From: Pseudobdellovibrio sp031428275
GTDB taxonomy: Bacteria > Bdellovibrionota > Bdellovibrionia > Bdellovibrionales > Bdellovibrionaceae
Direction of reading: 5' to 3'
Assembly (NCBI GenBank): GCA_031428275.1
Contig: JANPPC010000014.1
Span: forward strand, 11,409-75,408
Length of the DNA stretch: 64,000 nucleotides
Position 1 is the first letter of the stretch, and each line of letters opens with the position of its first letter. A program made the translations under genes and the position numbers. The notes beneath the pieces are model-generated. The model did not search any database, was not told the origin of the DNA, and saw nothing but the letters and a program-made list of their open reading frames with translations. Below are positions 9,085 through 17,845 of the stretch, piece after piece.

Positions 9085-9600
9085 TTGAAAACAATTTTTA
9101 CTATCATTTACCTTTTAATATTATGTGCCTGTTCAACGACAATTAAGACTTACGAGGGCCAGAAACCTGCCCTATTGCTTGAGAGCTATTTTAACGGGAA
9201 AATGCAAGCCCACGGCTTAGTCATGAACCGGTCTGATGAAGTAACTCGTCGTTTTGTGGTTAACCTTGATACGACCTGGAAAGGCAACATCGGAACGCTT
9301 CGCGAAGACTTCGAATGGAGCGATGGAGAGAAAACCCAACGGGTTTGGACGATCAAAAAGATTGCGGACGGAAAATATGAAGGAACTGCTTCGGACATTG
9401 ATGGGATAGCGATCGGCGAATCAGCCGGAAACGCTTTTCATTGGACTTATAAAATGGATTTGAAGACTACAAGTTCTAGTTTTTACGTAAAGTTTGACGA
9501 CTGGATGTATTTAGTCGACGAGAAAACTTTGATTAATGAGGCAAAAATTTATTGGTACGGACTTTATGGCGGCAAAGTTCTTATTTCTTTTCAGAAATAA
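9085..9600 (+). CDS. DUF3833-family lipoprotein
   Basis: This is a 171-residue lipoprotein whose signal peptide ends in the lipobox LCAC (Cys16). The body (TYEGQKPALLLESYFNG, MQAHGLVMNRSDEVTRRFVV, later WTYKMDL and DDWMYLVD) matches what I know of DUF3833, a lipocalin-like beta-rich family of unknown function. Translation starts at a TTG, supported by AAGGAG five bases upstream. The gene stands alone and ends at a stem-loop shared with the convergent hpf gene. It is divergent from metK. Confidence 0.88.
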   Translation: MKTIFTIIYLLILCACSTTIKTYEGQKPALLLESYFNGKMQAHGLVMNRSDEVTRRFVVNLDTTWKGNIGTLREDFEWSDGEKTQRVWTIKKIADGKYEGTASDIDGIAIGESAGNAFHWTYKMDLKTTSSSFYVKFDDWMYLVDEKTLINEAKIYWYGLYGGKVLISFQK

Positions 9601-9619
9601 GAACCGCTCGTTTAAAATT

Positions 9620-9657
9620 AGCCGACTTTTTTGTTCGGCTTGTTAGCCGACCTTTTT
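9620..9657. terminator. Overlapping bidirectional terminator between DUF3833 gene and hpf
   Basis: Three alternating copies of a six-base arm (AGCCGA 9620-9625, TCGGCT 9635-9640, AGCCGA 9645-9650) can form two mutually exclusive hairpins. TCGGCT/AGCCGA with a four-base loop is followed by a T-run at 9653-9657 and would stop plus-strand transcription. The outer pair 9620-9640 is followed on the minus strand by AATTTT and would serve hpf. The right arm overlaps the last hpf codons. Confidence 0.6.
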
Positions 9658-10014
9658 ATACTTCGGCTGGTACTCCATCTGGCTGTTAATCTCTTTCAAT
9701 TTAGACTCTTTAGTTAATTCATATTTTTTATGATTTTGGTAAATCTCTTTTACTTTTAAAAACTGTTTTTCTAATTTATCTGCCATCATATCAACCGCTA
9801 CGTAAGGATCACTTGCCGAGGCCGTTGCTTTAAAAAATTTCTGCTTAGTATTCATCGAAATTTCAACCACGTATTCGTGATGACTTTTTGAATAGAATAC
9901 CGAACTACGACCATCTTTTAATAAAAACTGACCAATCTGATCTAATTTTTCGTGTGTATAGGTAACTAATGATTCTGAATAATCTAGATGTTTAAACTTG
10001 TAGCTAGATTTCAT
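9643..10014 (-). CDS. hpf: Ribosome hibernation promoting factor (HPF/YfiA type)
   Basis: This is a 123-residue member of the sigma-54 modulation/S30EA family, which binds the 30S subunit and silences ribosomes under starvation. The fold is visible as FKHLDYSESLVTYTHEKLDQI, then HEYVVEISMNTKQKFFKATASASDPYVAVDMMADKLEKQ and a Lys-rich tail. It is the short form, without the C-terminal dimerisation domain of long HPF. AAGGAG lies eight bases before the ATG. In many proteobacteria it sits next to rpoN, but here it is about 3.4 kb from it. Confidence 0.92.
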   Translation of the reverse strand: MKSSYKFKHLDYSESLVTYTHEKLDQIGQFLLKDGRSSVFYSKSHHEYVVEISMNTKQKFFKATASASDPYVAVDMMADKLEKQFLKVKEIYQNHKKYELTKESKLKEINSQMEYQPKYKKVG

Positions 10015-10218
10015 GAGGCTTGCTCCTTCGACTGACGCGGACGCCAGGTTTTCATGCTCTTGATTGAGCTAAGATGTAGTTAAACTATCGGGTTGGGCCA
10101 GACCATAGTTTAGGTCGTAATGAAAATTTAGTTTCTCATAATAGTTCCTCTTTAATACGACACATCAGCGAGCCGATTTGAGACAAATTTAACAAAATAA
10201 TTTGTTCGCAATAGTGTT

Positions 10219-10245
10219 TAACAAAAACGCACTAAACTCCGATAA
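10219..10245 (+). promoter_or_regulatory. Possible sigma-28 (FliA-type) promoter upstream of the FecR gene
   Basis: TAAC (10219-10222), 15 bases, and TCCGATAA (10238-10245) resemble the flagellar sigma-28 consensus TAAA-N15-GCCGATAA, with three of four and seven of eight positions matching at the ideal spacing. It sits 20 bases before the ATG, leaving a short leader containing AAGGAG. The -35 extension (GTTT) is not conserved. Confidence 0.35.
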
Positions 10246-10265
10246 GTAGGACTTAAGGAGACGTA

Positions 10266-11327
10266 ATGAAATTAATTATTTTTGTTTTGCTTCTGGTTCC
10301 GTTCTTAGCATCTGCTGCGCCGGGCTACGGAGTTGTTACTTTAGTTAAGGGTCAGGTTGAAGCCGTTAACTCAGCCGGCGAAAAGCGAAATTTAAAAGTA
10401 GGTGATAAAATTTTTGAATCAGAAACGATCGTGACGCAAAAAAAGTCTGCCGCGCGCCTTGCAATGATGGATACAAACGTCATCGAAATTTACCCGAGTT
10501 CGAACATGAAGATCCAACAATACATCTACAATCCAAAAGAAGATCAAAAAAATGTTAATCTTGAAGTCAGCCAAGGTCGTATTAAATCAACAGTGAAGCA
10601 GAAATATGACAATGATAAGAACAAATACAATGTGAAAACACCGGTGATCGTAGCCGGCGTGCGTGGAACCACTTTTAGCGCCGAGCATGAACCAAAAAGT
10701 CAGCAAAGCCGTGTTATTACGTTTGAAGGCAACGTACTTGTCGGAAAACGCGGACCCGATGATATGGTTAAAGAGTTTTTTGCTGTTAAAGCGAACCAAG
10801 CCGTTAGCTTAGATGCAAAACCTGAGTCCAAACCAGAAGTTAAAGAACTTCCGCGCATCGAACAAGAAAAAATTAAACAAGACGATAAAAAAGAAGGCTT
10901 TGAAAAACCTGTTAATCTTGAGCCGGTAAAGGCGATCGAAGCTCGTGATACTAAAGTGAACGTAGCGCCTGCGGCTGCCGCCGAACAAAATGTATCTGCA
11001 CCCCCTTCTTTAAAGCGCATACAAGACCCCGCTAGTGCCGTCGGAGCGGATAGACCTGCGCCATCTACTATTATTCGAGATTCGATCAACAACCGCATTG
11101 ATGAAGCAAAGGCTAGAGAAGCTATTATACGTAATCCAGTCAACACAAAGGAGCCTGTATTAGTTGCGCCAATTGCTCCAGCGCCAAATAACCCGGACGC
11201 CGGTGCGGGTACAATACCTGTCACTTCGTGCTCTGATGGCTTTCAAGTGATCAATAATACGTGTGTTCCAATACCAGGAACCTGCGTAAGTGGCTCCCTA
11301 AATTGCAGTGGTGGTAGCGGCGGCTAA
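10266..11327 (+). CDS. Secreted FecR-domain protein
   Basis: The 353-residue protein starts with a signal peptide (MKLIIFVLLLVPFLASAAP). A FecR-type domain occupies about 20-160: GVVTLVKGQVEAV, KVGDKIFESETIVT, and the hallmark KTPVIVAGVRGTTF. A long low-complexity Pro/Ala/Lys linker (about 180-310) follows, and the tail has four cysteines in short spacing (CSDG, NTCVP, GTCVSG, LNCSGG). AAGGAG precedes the ATG by five bases. FecR domains in secreted rather than membrane-anchored proteins are common in this phylum, but their ligand is unknown. It is followed 23 bases later by a TPR/beta-barrel gene, so the two probably form a pair in the outer envelope. Confidence 0.88.
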   Translation: MKLIIFVLLLVPFLASAAPGYGVVTLVKGQVEAVNSAGEKRNLKVGDKIFESETIVTQKKSAARLAMMDTNVIEIYPSSNMKIQQYIYNPKEDQKNVNLEVSQGRIKSTVKQKYDNDKNKYNVKTPVIVAGVRGTTFSAEHEPKSQQSRVITFEGNVLVGKRGPDDMVKEFFAVKANQAVSLDAKPESKPEVKELPRIEQEKIKQDDKKEGFEKPVNLEPVKAIEARDTKVNVAPAAAAEQNVSAPPSLKRIQDPASAVGADRPAPSTIIRDSINNRIDEAKAREAIIRNPVNTKEPVLVAPIAPAPNNPDAGAGTIPVTSCSDGFQVINNTCVPIPGTCVSGSLNCSGGSGG

Positions 11328-11350
11328 TCTCATTTAAAAGAAAGGTTTTC

Positions 11351-12907
11351 TTGTTACGACATCTTAGAATTTGCACAAAAACCTTTTTTTTAATTACGCT
11401 TTTATTATCTGTAAAAGCTAAGGCCGATGAATATGATTTAGCAAAAAGTTTTATTGAACAAAAAGATTGTCAAAATGCCGTGCCAATTCTTAAGTCGTCT
11501 TTAAAAGCTCACGGCATCGAAAAACAAAAAGAAATACTATTAAGTCTTAGTTTTTGCGCCGAAGAAACGCTGGATCTTAATTTAAAGAAAGAGGCCGAAC
11601 AATTATTGCTTAGAATTGATCCTCATAATGTTGGTTTACAAATTAAGTATTTAGAAACACTATTTTATCTTTCGTCATACAACGAAGCGATCAAATTCTC
11701 GATCCGCAAAAAAGAGCTTCAGGCTACACCTGAATTTTGGCTTTCTATAGGACGCACCTATTTTGAACTCGGGTTTCACGAACGCTCATTAAACGCAATC
11801 AATCAATATTTGCGACTGAATCAAACCAACAAATCGGAAGCCCACTATTGGCTTGCTAAAAACTATATGGAACTTGAGGAGTACGCTCTAGCAGAGAAAA
11901 ATTTTGCGGCGGCTCTTGATTCAAAACAGGTTGTAAAATCTTGGGTTCGTCAAAATACGGTCGATTTATTGGCTGCGGCCAAATTAAAGAATAAGTTTTA
12001 TAAAGCACGCTTAAAGCTTTCTTACGGATACGACAATAATATACTTCGTGATAATAAAAAAACGAGCGATTCGATAAGCTCGGTAGATATTTACCAGGAT
12101 TACTTCTTTATTAGAAAAAAAAAGAAACAATTAAATCTAGGGCTCGATCTAAGTTATCAGGGCTATAATAGTCATCGTGACTATCAATATGCTTCAGCAA
12201 ATCTACGTATAGATTACTATCAAATTTTAACGGATTATCTAAGTCATGGCTTTAGTATTGCAGCTGGTAAAATTCAAGCCGACTTCAAAGCCGACCAAAA
12301 CTACACGTTTTCATCATACTATATGACCTACGCCGCCTCAAAAACTTTTGAGATTCAACCATCGCTTATTTATTTTTCAAACTTAAATAACAACCCTATC
12401 CAGCAAACTAGTTTTTCTTTGTCGTTATACTATTTTAGAGAAGCTGACTATATTTGGGCCAGCCCGTTTTATCGTAAAAGTTCTTCGCCAGACCCGGTAT
12501 TTGCCTTGGCCGGCGCTACTCCTTATGTTGCGCAATACTCAACGACTTCGAATTATACTCAGTCGGGTTTGATCTTAGGTTACCAAAAAACTTTGAGCGA
12601 TCGTTTTAACGCAACTGTCCAGTATACTTACGTTATTTCGCAGTATGAGAAATATAATTTAGAATCTTACCCTTCGGTAGCGGTGAAAGACCCTAGTGCT
12701 CGACGTGACGATCAACAAAATGTAAAGCTCGCTTTGCAATACCGCCAAACACCGACTGTGAAATGGATTCTTTCGACCAGCAGCTCTTTTAATAAATCTG
12801 AAGGGTTTCAGGGTTTCGCAACTTCAACTTCAACAGCTTTCCCAGATACAAATGCCAACTACGACCAGAACTTGACATCTTTGGGAGTCACTCTTGATTG
12901 GCCTTAA
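11351..12907 (+). CDS. TPR plus outer-membrane beta-barrel protein
   Basis: This 518-residue protein is read from a TTG start preceded by AAAGG. A signal peptide covers about 1-25 (ending VKAKA). TPR-like helices span about 26-210, including AHYWLAKNYMELEEYALAEKNF. From about 215 to the end the sequence alternates aromatic and polar residues in long strands (KARLKLSYGYDNNILRD, LNLGLDLSYQGYNS, LGVTLDWP), typical of an outer-membrane barrel. The arrangement recalls surface lipoprotein assembly modifier or PgaA-type secretion porins, but I cannot assign either. It is probably the outer-membrane partner of the FecR protein in the same operon. Confidence 0.82.
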   Translation: MLRHLRICTKTFFLITLLLSVKAKADEYDLAKSFIEQKDCQNAVPILKSSLKAHGIEKQKEILLSLSFCAEETLDLNLKKEAEQLLLRIDPHNVGLQIKYLETLFYLSSYNEAIKFSIRKKELQATPEFWLSIGRTYFELGFHERSLNAINQYLRLNQTNKSEAHYWLAKNYMELEEYALAEKNFAAALDSKQVVKSWVRQNTVDLLAAAKLKNKFYKARLKLSYGYDNNILRDNKKTSDSISSVDIYQDYFFIRKKKKQLNLGLDLSYQGYNSHRDYQYASANLRIDYYQILTDYLSHGFSIAAGKIQADFKADQNYTFSSYYMTYAASKTFEIQPSLIYFSNLNNNPIQQTSFSLSLYYFREADYIWASPFYRKSSSPDPVFALAGATPYVAQYSTTSNYTQSGLILGYQKTLSDRFNATVQYTYVISQYEKYNLESYPSVAVKDPSARRDDQQNVKLALQYRQTPTVKWILSTSSSFNKSEGFQGFATSTSTAFPDTNANYDQNLTSLGVTLDWP

Positions 12908-12919
12908 CGAAAGCCTATA

Positions 12920-13423
12920 CTAGTACTGAATGAGTGATTTAATTTTTCTGTTTTTGAAAGTCATTCGATTCAAAAATGGAAGGTCTATTAAAACCAAAAC
13001 ATCTTCAATTTCATATCCAGCTTTTTTACAAAGCGTAATGGCTGCGCGCAAAGTTCCGCCCGTTGCTAAAACATCGTCACAAATGATCACGCGTTTTTTA
13101 GTTGCTGTGGGTGCAATTTCTAAGGTCGCTTGTCCGTACTCTAAGGCATAAGATTCTTGCAAAACTGGAGGAGGAAGTTTACCTGCTTTTCTGAGTGGTA
13201 AAAAGCCCTTGTTAAACTTTGCAGCCAGCATCGCGGCAAAAATAAACCCGCGGGATTCAATACCCACAAATAAGTCGACCTGGGCTAAATCGATCTGTTT
13301 CGCAAAGTCTTGCGCCACAGCGCTAAATGCTTCAGAGTTTTGCAAAAGCGGACTGACGTCTCTGAAAAGCACACCTTGGATTGGAAAATCCGGGACATCA
13401 CGAATAAGATTTTTATAATTCAT
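12920..13423 (-). CDS. apt: Adenine phosphoribosyltransferase
   Basis: Apt salvages adenine to AMP using PRPP. The 167-residue protein has the family's IRDVPDFPIQGVLFRDVSPLL start, the substrate loop GIESRGFIFAAMLA, and the PRPP-binding motif VIICDDVLATGGTLRAA. It follows rpoN by five bases and ends near the convergent TPR-barrel gene, so it is the last gene of the long minus-strand run. Confidence 0.95.
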   Translation of the reverse strand: MNYKNLIRDVPDFPIQGVLFRDVSPLLQNSEAFSAVAQDFAKQIDLAQVDLFVGIESRGFIFAAMLAAKFNKGFLPLRKAGKLPPPVLQESYALEYGQATLEIAPTATKKRVIICDDVLATGGTLRAAITLCKKAGYEIEDVLVLIDLPFLNRMTFKNRKIKSLIQY

Positions 13424-13428
13424 ATTAC

Positions 13429-14886
13429 TTAGAAATACTTCTTACGCTGGCTCGATGGAAGGATTTTCAAGACATCACGGTATTTTGCTACGGTACGACG
13501 TGCGATCTCGATACCCTCTTTGCGTAAAAGATCGACAAGCTTTTGATCTGAAAGAGGTTTTTTAGGATCTTCTTTAGAAACAATCTCTTTAAGTTTTAAC
13601 TTAACTGATTCTGAGGCCAGATCTTCGCCACCATCAGACGAACTAATACCCGAGTTGAAAAAGTATTTAAGTTCGTAAATACCTTGCGGAGTATGCACGT
13701 ATTTAGATGTCGTAACCCGACTAACAGTTGATTCGTGCATTCCAATGTCGTTAGCAATATCGCGCAACACCATTGGTTTTAGGTGACCTGCACCTTTTTC
13801 GAAAAACTCTTTTTGGTGCTTAACAATGCTGTCGGTTACTTTAAAAATTGTTCGCTGTCGTTGATGAATTGATTTAATTAGCCAAACCGCAGATTTTAAT
13901 TTTTCTTGAATGTATTCAGATGCTTTTTGATCGCCGGTCGGGTTTGCTCCACCCTTTAACATATTTTTGTAAAAGTTTGATATTTTTAATTTAGGCAAAC
14001 CATCTTCGTTTAACGAGACAACGTAGTCGTCGCCAACTTTGTAAACGTAAACGTCTGGTGTTACGTAGTGCGTATCGTTCCCAGCATATCCACGACCTGG
14101 CTTAGGCTCCATAGCGTAGATAATTTTACAGATTTCGATCACTTCTTCCATCGAACGGTTTAGACCCTTTGCGATGGCTTCGTAGTTCTTTTTTTCTAAA
14201 TCTTTTAGGTGATTATTAATCAACATGACAAGATCATTCGTGTCTTCCTCTAAAAGTTTTGCCTGAATTAACAAACATTCTTTCAAATCTCGACAGCCCA
14301 CGCCTGGTGGGTCAAATTCATGAATCAGACTTAAGGCATCTTCTAAATCATCGATATCTAATTTTTCTTCTTCAGAAATTTGCGTTAGCGGAACTTTTAA
14401 ATAACCATCGTCATCAATATGCGCGATTATGGCGTCAGCCGCTTTGGCTTCTTGCTCTGAAAAACCCGCCATCTTTACTTGCCAGTAAATATGTTCATGT
14501 AATGTTTGGGTTGAAGAAATAATATTTTCATAGTTCATGATCTCTTCATTACCTGAAGAAGCTTCACGAGGAGCTTTATGTTGGGTTTCTAAATAAGATT
14601 CCCATTCAAATTCGTCTTGTTTTTGCGGATCTTGAACACTTTCAGAAGAACTGGCATCAACGGCTACTTCTGCATTATCCGAAGTTTGCGCGTCGGCTTC
14701 TTTAGTTCTTTGAAAGTCTTCTTCTTTTAAAACTTCGGCTTCTTCCAAGATAGGGTTTTCTTCTAGCTCACTTCGAACTTGGGTTTCAAGTTCAAGACGC
14801 GACATTTGCAAAAGTTTGATCGCCTGCTGCAGTTGCGGCGTAATGACCAAGTTTTGACTAAGATTCATCGTCTGTCTAAGTGCCAT
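13429..14886 (-). CDS. rpoN: RNA polymerase sigma-54 factor
   Basis: The 485-residue protein has all three sigma-54 regions. Region I is glutamine- and leucine-rich (MNLSQNLVITPQLQQAIKLLQ). An acidic region II spans about 55-115. The core-binding/HTH region has MHESTVSRVTTSKYVHTPQG. The diagnostic RpoN box ARRTVAKYR lies at 462-470. It directs promoters that need AAA+ activators, one of which (FHA type) is encoded at 33029-34282. It follows lptB by 93 bases, a known rpoN context in proteobacteria. Confidence 0.98.
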   Translation of the reverse strand: MALRQTMNLSQNLVITPQLQQAIKLLQMSRLELETQVRSELEENPILEEAEVLKEEDFQRTKEADAQTSDNAEVAVDASSSESVQDPQKQDEFEWESYLETQHKAPREASSGNEEIMNYENIISSTQTLHEHIYWQVKMAGFSEQEAKAADAIIAHIDDDGYLKVPLTQISEEEKLDIDDLEDALSLIHEFDPPGVGCRDLKECLLIQAKLLEEDTNDLVMLINNHLKDLEKKNYEAIAKGLNRSMEEVIEICKIIYAMEPKPGRGYAGNDTHYVTPDVYVYKVGDDYVVSLNEDGLPKLKISNFYKNMLKGGANPTGDQKASEYIQEKLKSAVWLIKSIHQRQRTIFKVTDSIVKHQKEFFEKGAGHLKPMVLRDIANDIGMHESTVSRVTTSKYVHTPQGIYELKYFFNSGISSSDGGEDLASESVKLKLKEIVSKEDPKKPLSDQKLVDLLRKEGIEIARRTVAKYRDVLKILPSSQRKKYF

Positions 14887-14979
14887 TCTTATCTGTCCCC
14901 ATTTAAAATATGCGCTTTGCTATACTTTTAAGTTTACACAAACTTTCTTCAAACCTCAAAAGATTTGAAAAATCAGGTT

Positions 14980-15720
14980 TTACAAGCGGAAATTTTCCCC
15001 CAAATAAAACTTACGAGCTAGTTCAGAATTCGCAACCTCATGAGAAGTGCCTTGAACCTGAATTTGCCCATCCTTCAAGATATAAGCATAGTCGCAAATT
15101 CCCAAAGTCTCACGTACGTTATGATCGGTAATTAAAACTCCTATACCTTTGGCCTTAAGGTCACGAATGATATTTTGAATATCGGCTACAGCGATAGGAT
15201 CAATACCCGCGAAAGGCTCATCAAGTAGCAAGAAATGCGGGTCGCCAGCCAGTGCACGCGCGATCTCAACTCGGCGTCGTTCGCCGCCCGAGAGTGCGAA
15301 CCCATTTGAATCTCGCAAATGAATTATGCGAAAATCTTGCAACAGTGATTCTAATTTTTCACGGCGCTCTTGCGAACTATAACCGTGGGCCTCAAGCGCC
15401 ACCAAGATATTTTCTTCAACTGTTAAGCGGCGAAATATACTGGGCTCTTGCGCTAGGTAGCTAAGGCCGGCCCGAGCGCGTTTATACATAGGAAAATCCG
15501 TAATATTAAGTTCATTAAGATAAATGTCTCCCTGGTCAGGCTTTACTAAGCCGACCACCATGTAAAATGAGGTCGTCTTACCCGCTCCGTTTGGCCCAAG
15601 CAGACCCACTACCTGACCTGATTCAACTTCGAACGAAGCTTCTTGAACAACTTTGCGTCCTTTAAATTGCTTCGAGATCTTCACAATCTTTAATTTACTT
15701 TTAACGTCGTTAGTTTTCAT
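14980..15720 (-). CDS. lptB: LPS export ABC transporter ATPase LptB
   Basis: LptB powers extraction of lipopolysaccharide from the inner membrane through LptFG. Its 246 residues contain Walker A (GPNGAGKTTSF, about 40-50), the Q-loop, signature LSGGERRRVEIARAL, Walker B LLLDEPFAGIDP and the H-loop ITDHNVRETL. It adjoins lptC with a one-base overlap of stop and start, the usual lptC-lptB-rpoN order. LptA is not seen as a separate gene here. Confidence 0.96.
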   Translation of the reverse strand: MKTNDVKSKLKIVKISKQFKGRKVVQEASFEVESGQVVGLLGPNGAGKTTSFYMVVGLVKPDQGDIYLNELNITDFPMYKRARAGLSYLAQEPSIFRRLTVEENILVALEAHGYSSQERREKLESLLQDFRIIHLRDSNGFALSGGERRRVEIARALAGDPHFLLLDEPFAGIDPIAVADIQNIIRDLKAKGIGVLITDHNVRETLGICDYAYILKDGQIQVQGTSHEVANSELARKFYLGENFRL

Positions 15721-16694
15721 TACGGCGGGCTTCCTTTAATGTTCACTTTATTAATCTTAACTTTTTTACCACCTTCAAGAAAGACGATTTCGTGCCCGCG
15801 AATCTCATCGCTGCCCTGTTGGACTTTAGGCTGACCGCGCAATGTCATTAGATCGTCTAAAAGGTTAATTTCAAGCTCGTCGGAATTAGCACGTTTATCT
15901 TCTTCGACTAACTTAACGCCCTTATTAAGAAGAATACTTTCAAGTAATTTTGCTTTCTGAGAATATTTAAAAAATGCACGCGGTGCTTCGACATAGCTTT
16001 TACCTAAGTTCATTCTAACCTGACCACTAAATAATGCTTCATGACTACGATTAGAAAACTCGGCCGAATTCGATTTTAAATTGAAATTCTTCTTATCAAT
16101 TACTTTATGGGCTTCGACGCTATTTAAAATGCTCATTTTATTAATTGCAACGTCGACCAAAAAACCTAACCCAGTTAGTTTAAAGCCGGTGCCTTTTTGA
16201 TCGGGCGGGCCCTGCATTTCGACCGTATCGTTACTAGTCATTTTTTTTGCGCTGGAAACGTAGCGAAGCGAATCGGTTTTGAAAGAGTATCCATTAGAAC
16301 TTGTGGTGACCACATTCCCGCGCACGATCATATCGCGCGAAGTGCCGTCAATTTCGCCAACGTCGCCCGTGACCATAAAGCTTGAATCGTCTTTAGCAAA
16401 GAACTGTACTTGTACTTTTTTTAAAACCCATTGTGATTCAGCCGTCCCAGAAGCTTCAACTGCAAAAAGCTCCCAACCTTTTTCGTTTTCGCTATTTTCA
16501 ACTAAATGAATTCCGGACATTTTTTGTTCGACTGAAGTCTTATTGGTGCTTTGAGCTAGGGCTTGTAATTTTTGATATTCAAGATGCTCTTCAGTGGGCT
16601 TTTCTAAAACAGTTGGAGATATAATTAATATCTCCAAGAAAATAAACACGACAACAAAAAAAATTAAGAAAGAATACTTACTGAGTTTTGGCAT
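15720..16694 (-). CDS. lptC: LptC-family LPS transport protein
   Basis: LptC is the bitopic protein that receives LPS from LptBFG and hands it to LptA. A hydrophobic anchor (SFLIFFVVVFIFLEIL) at about 6-22 is followed by a beta-rich periplasmic region with the expected run of short beta repeats (LKSNSAEFSNRSHEALFSGQVRMNLGKSY, ELEINLLDDLMTLRGQPKVQQG). I chose the ATG at 16694 (MPKLSKYS), which overlaps the motor gene by 17 bases; a longer start at 16763 would overlap it by 86. At 324 residues it is longer than E. coli LptC (191), so an LptA-like beta segment may be fused at the C-terminus. That fusion is inference. Confidence 0.8.
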   Translation of the reverse strand: MPKLSKYSFLIFFVVVFIFLEILIISPTVLEKPTEEHLEYQKLQALAQSTNKTSVEQKMSGIHLVENSENEKGWELFAVEASGTAESQWVLKKVQVQFFAKDDSSFMVTGDVGEIDGTSRDMIVRGNVVTTSSNGYSFKTDSLRYVSSAKKMTSNDTVEMQGPPDQKGTGFKLTGLGFLVDVAINKMSILNSVEAHKVIDKKNFNLKSNSAEFSNRSHEALFSGQVRMNLGKSYVEAPRAFFKYSQKAKLLESILLNKGVKLVEEDKRANSDELEINLLDDLMTLRGQPKVQQGSDEIRGHEIVFLEGGKKVKINKVNIKGSPP

Positions 16695-17286
16695 CCGTAG
16701 TCGCATCATTTTTTTCATACTCTTTTGCGACTGCAAAGTTGATTGGTCCGCCACCTGCTTCATAGACTGAATACATTATTTTTTTAAGGGTCAGGTAGTC
16801 AATCGCTTTATCTGCTTGAATAGTAACCTTTCTCCAAGCATTGGGATCGAGTTCTTCATTTCCGAGTGTTTTGTCTACGATATTTCTTAATCTATTCTGT
16901 ATTTTTGCGTCTTGATCGGCTTTTGCCTTCTCTAGAATCACTCGAGCTTGATCACGTAAATTTGGAATAACCCAGTTAGTCGCGGCCTTGACTTCATCAA
17001 ACGTAGCTACAACGGTTCTGTCGATTAATACTTCTTTAGATGAAACCGTGACTACCAGTGAAGGCTTTAGGTCGCTAACACGATTGGCTTTAGGTAGCGT
17101 TACTTCTTTTGGAATGTAAAGAATCTCGCCTGTCGTATTATAATTTTGTAATAAAAAGATAACTAACACCGTAAACATATCAACCATGGCCGTTAACGAT
17201 AAGATGGCCGTTACGCCTCGCTTGCTTGCTCTGCGCTTTAAAATATTATGATAACGATGTCTTTGGCCCGGTCTAAAGATTGCCAT
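16678..17286 (-). CDS. TolR/ExbD-family motor subunit (second copy; AglS-like)
   Basis: This 202-residue ExbD/TolR protein has one membrane segment near residue 26-45 (ILSLTAMVDMFTVLVIFLL) that retains the proton-carrying Asp. The rest is periplasmic. It carries a longer internal helical insert (about 100-145) than its partner encoded just upstream, with a one-base junction. With the neighbouring TolQ-type gene and the other TolR gene it forms a three-protein motor like AglRQS of gliding machinery. Confidence 0.9.
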   Translation of the reverse strand: MAIFRPGQRHRYHNILKRRASKRGVTAILSLTAMVDMFTVLVIFLLQNYNTTGEILYIPKEVTLPKANRVSDLKPSLVVTVSSKEVLIDRTVVATFDEVKAATNWVIPNLRDQARVILEKAKADQDAKIQNRLRNIVDKTLGNEELDPNAWRKVTIQADKAIDYLTLKKIMYSVYEAGGGPINFAVAKEYEKNDATTDAKTQ

Positions 17287-17759
17287 TAGTTCGGCCCCCC
17301 AGTTAATAACTCAGGAGAAAATCCAGCTTTCAAACCGATGTCCATTGCGGCAACAACGTGTTCATACTGAATCTCGTCTGAGATCGCCATTTTTACGCCA
17401 CCTTTTTGTGGGTACATCTGCTTCACTTTTGCAAGATCAGCACTTAACGACGCTACATCATAAGCGCCGTTGATCATCGGTAAAGTTCTTACCTCTTTAC
17501 CAATATACAAGATGTAACCATTTGCACGAATATCTAATTTCAAAACTAAATCTTCATTCGGAGGTGGTTTAAGTTCTTTTTGCTCAAGATCACGTGGTGA
17601 CGCAAAAGAAGCGCCTAATTGAATCATCGATACCTGCGTCCAAACCGCCGATAATAGGAGGAACGTAATCAGCACGGACATCAAGTCAATAACTGGAACT
17701 AAATTCAGTTCAACGTTAGGATCTCGTCCTCTTCCACCACCACTACTAATTTGAGCCAT
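17286..17759 (-). CDS. TolR/ExbD-family motor subunit (first copy; AglQ-like)
   Basis: The 157-residue protein has a short cytoplasmic N-terminus rich in Gly and Arg, then a single membrane segment (NLVPVIDLMSVLITFLLLSA) with the conserved Asp, then a periplasmic ExbD domain ending near KAGFSPELLTGGPN. It is translationally coupled to the second TolR-type gene. The 86-base gap to the TolQ-type gene upstream is the largest within this part of the cluster. Confidence 0.92.
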   Translation of the reverse strand: MAQISSGGGRGRDPNVELNLVPVIDLMSVLITFLLLSAVWTQVSMIQLGASFASPRDLEQKELKPPPNEDLVLKLDIRANGYILYIGKEVRTLPMINGAYDVASLSADLAKVKQMYPQKGGVKMAISDEIQYEHVVAAMDIGLKAGFSPELLTGGPN

Positions 17760-17845
17760 AAATCACTCTCCGAGATAATTAAACTTTTAAAAAAACTTCG
17801 GACATACGCAAAAACGTAAGATCAATTCTTTAATTAGTCTTCAGA

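Noticed and set aside
10700..11224. 174-codon minus-strand ORF opposite the FecR gene
   Set aside because: It lies entirely over the low-complexity Pro/Ala linker of a gene with a signal peptide and good ribosome site, and its own translation is compositionally biased with no domain.
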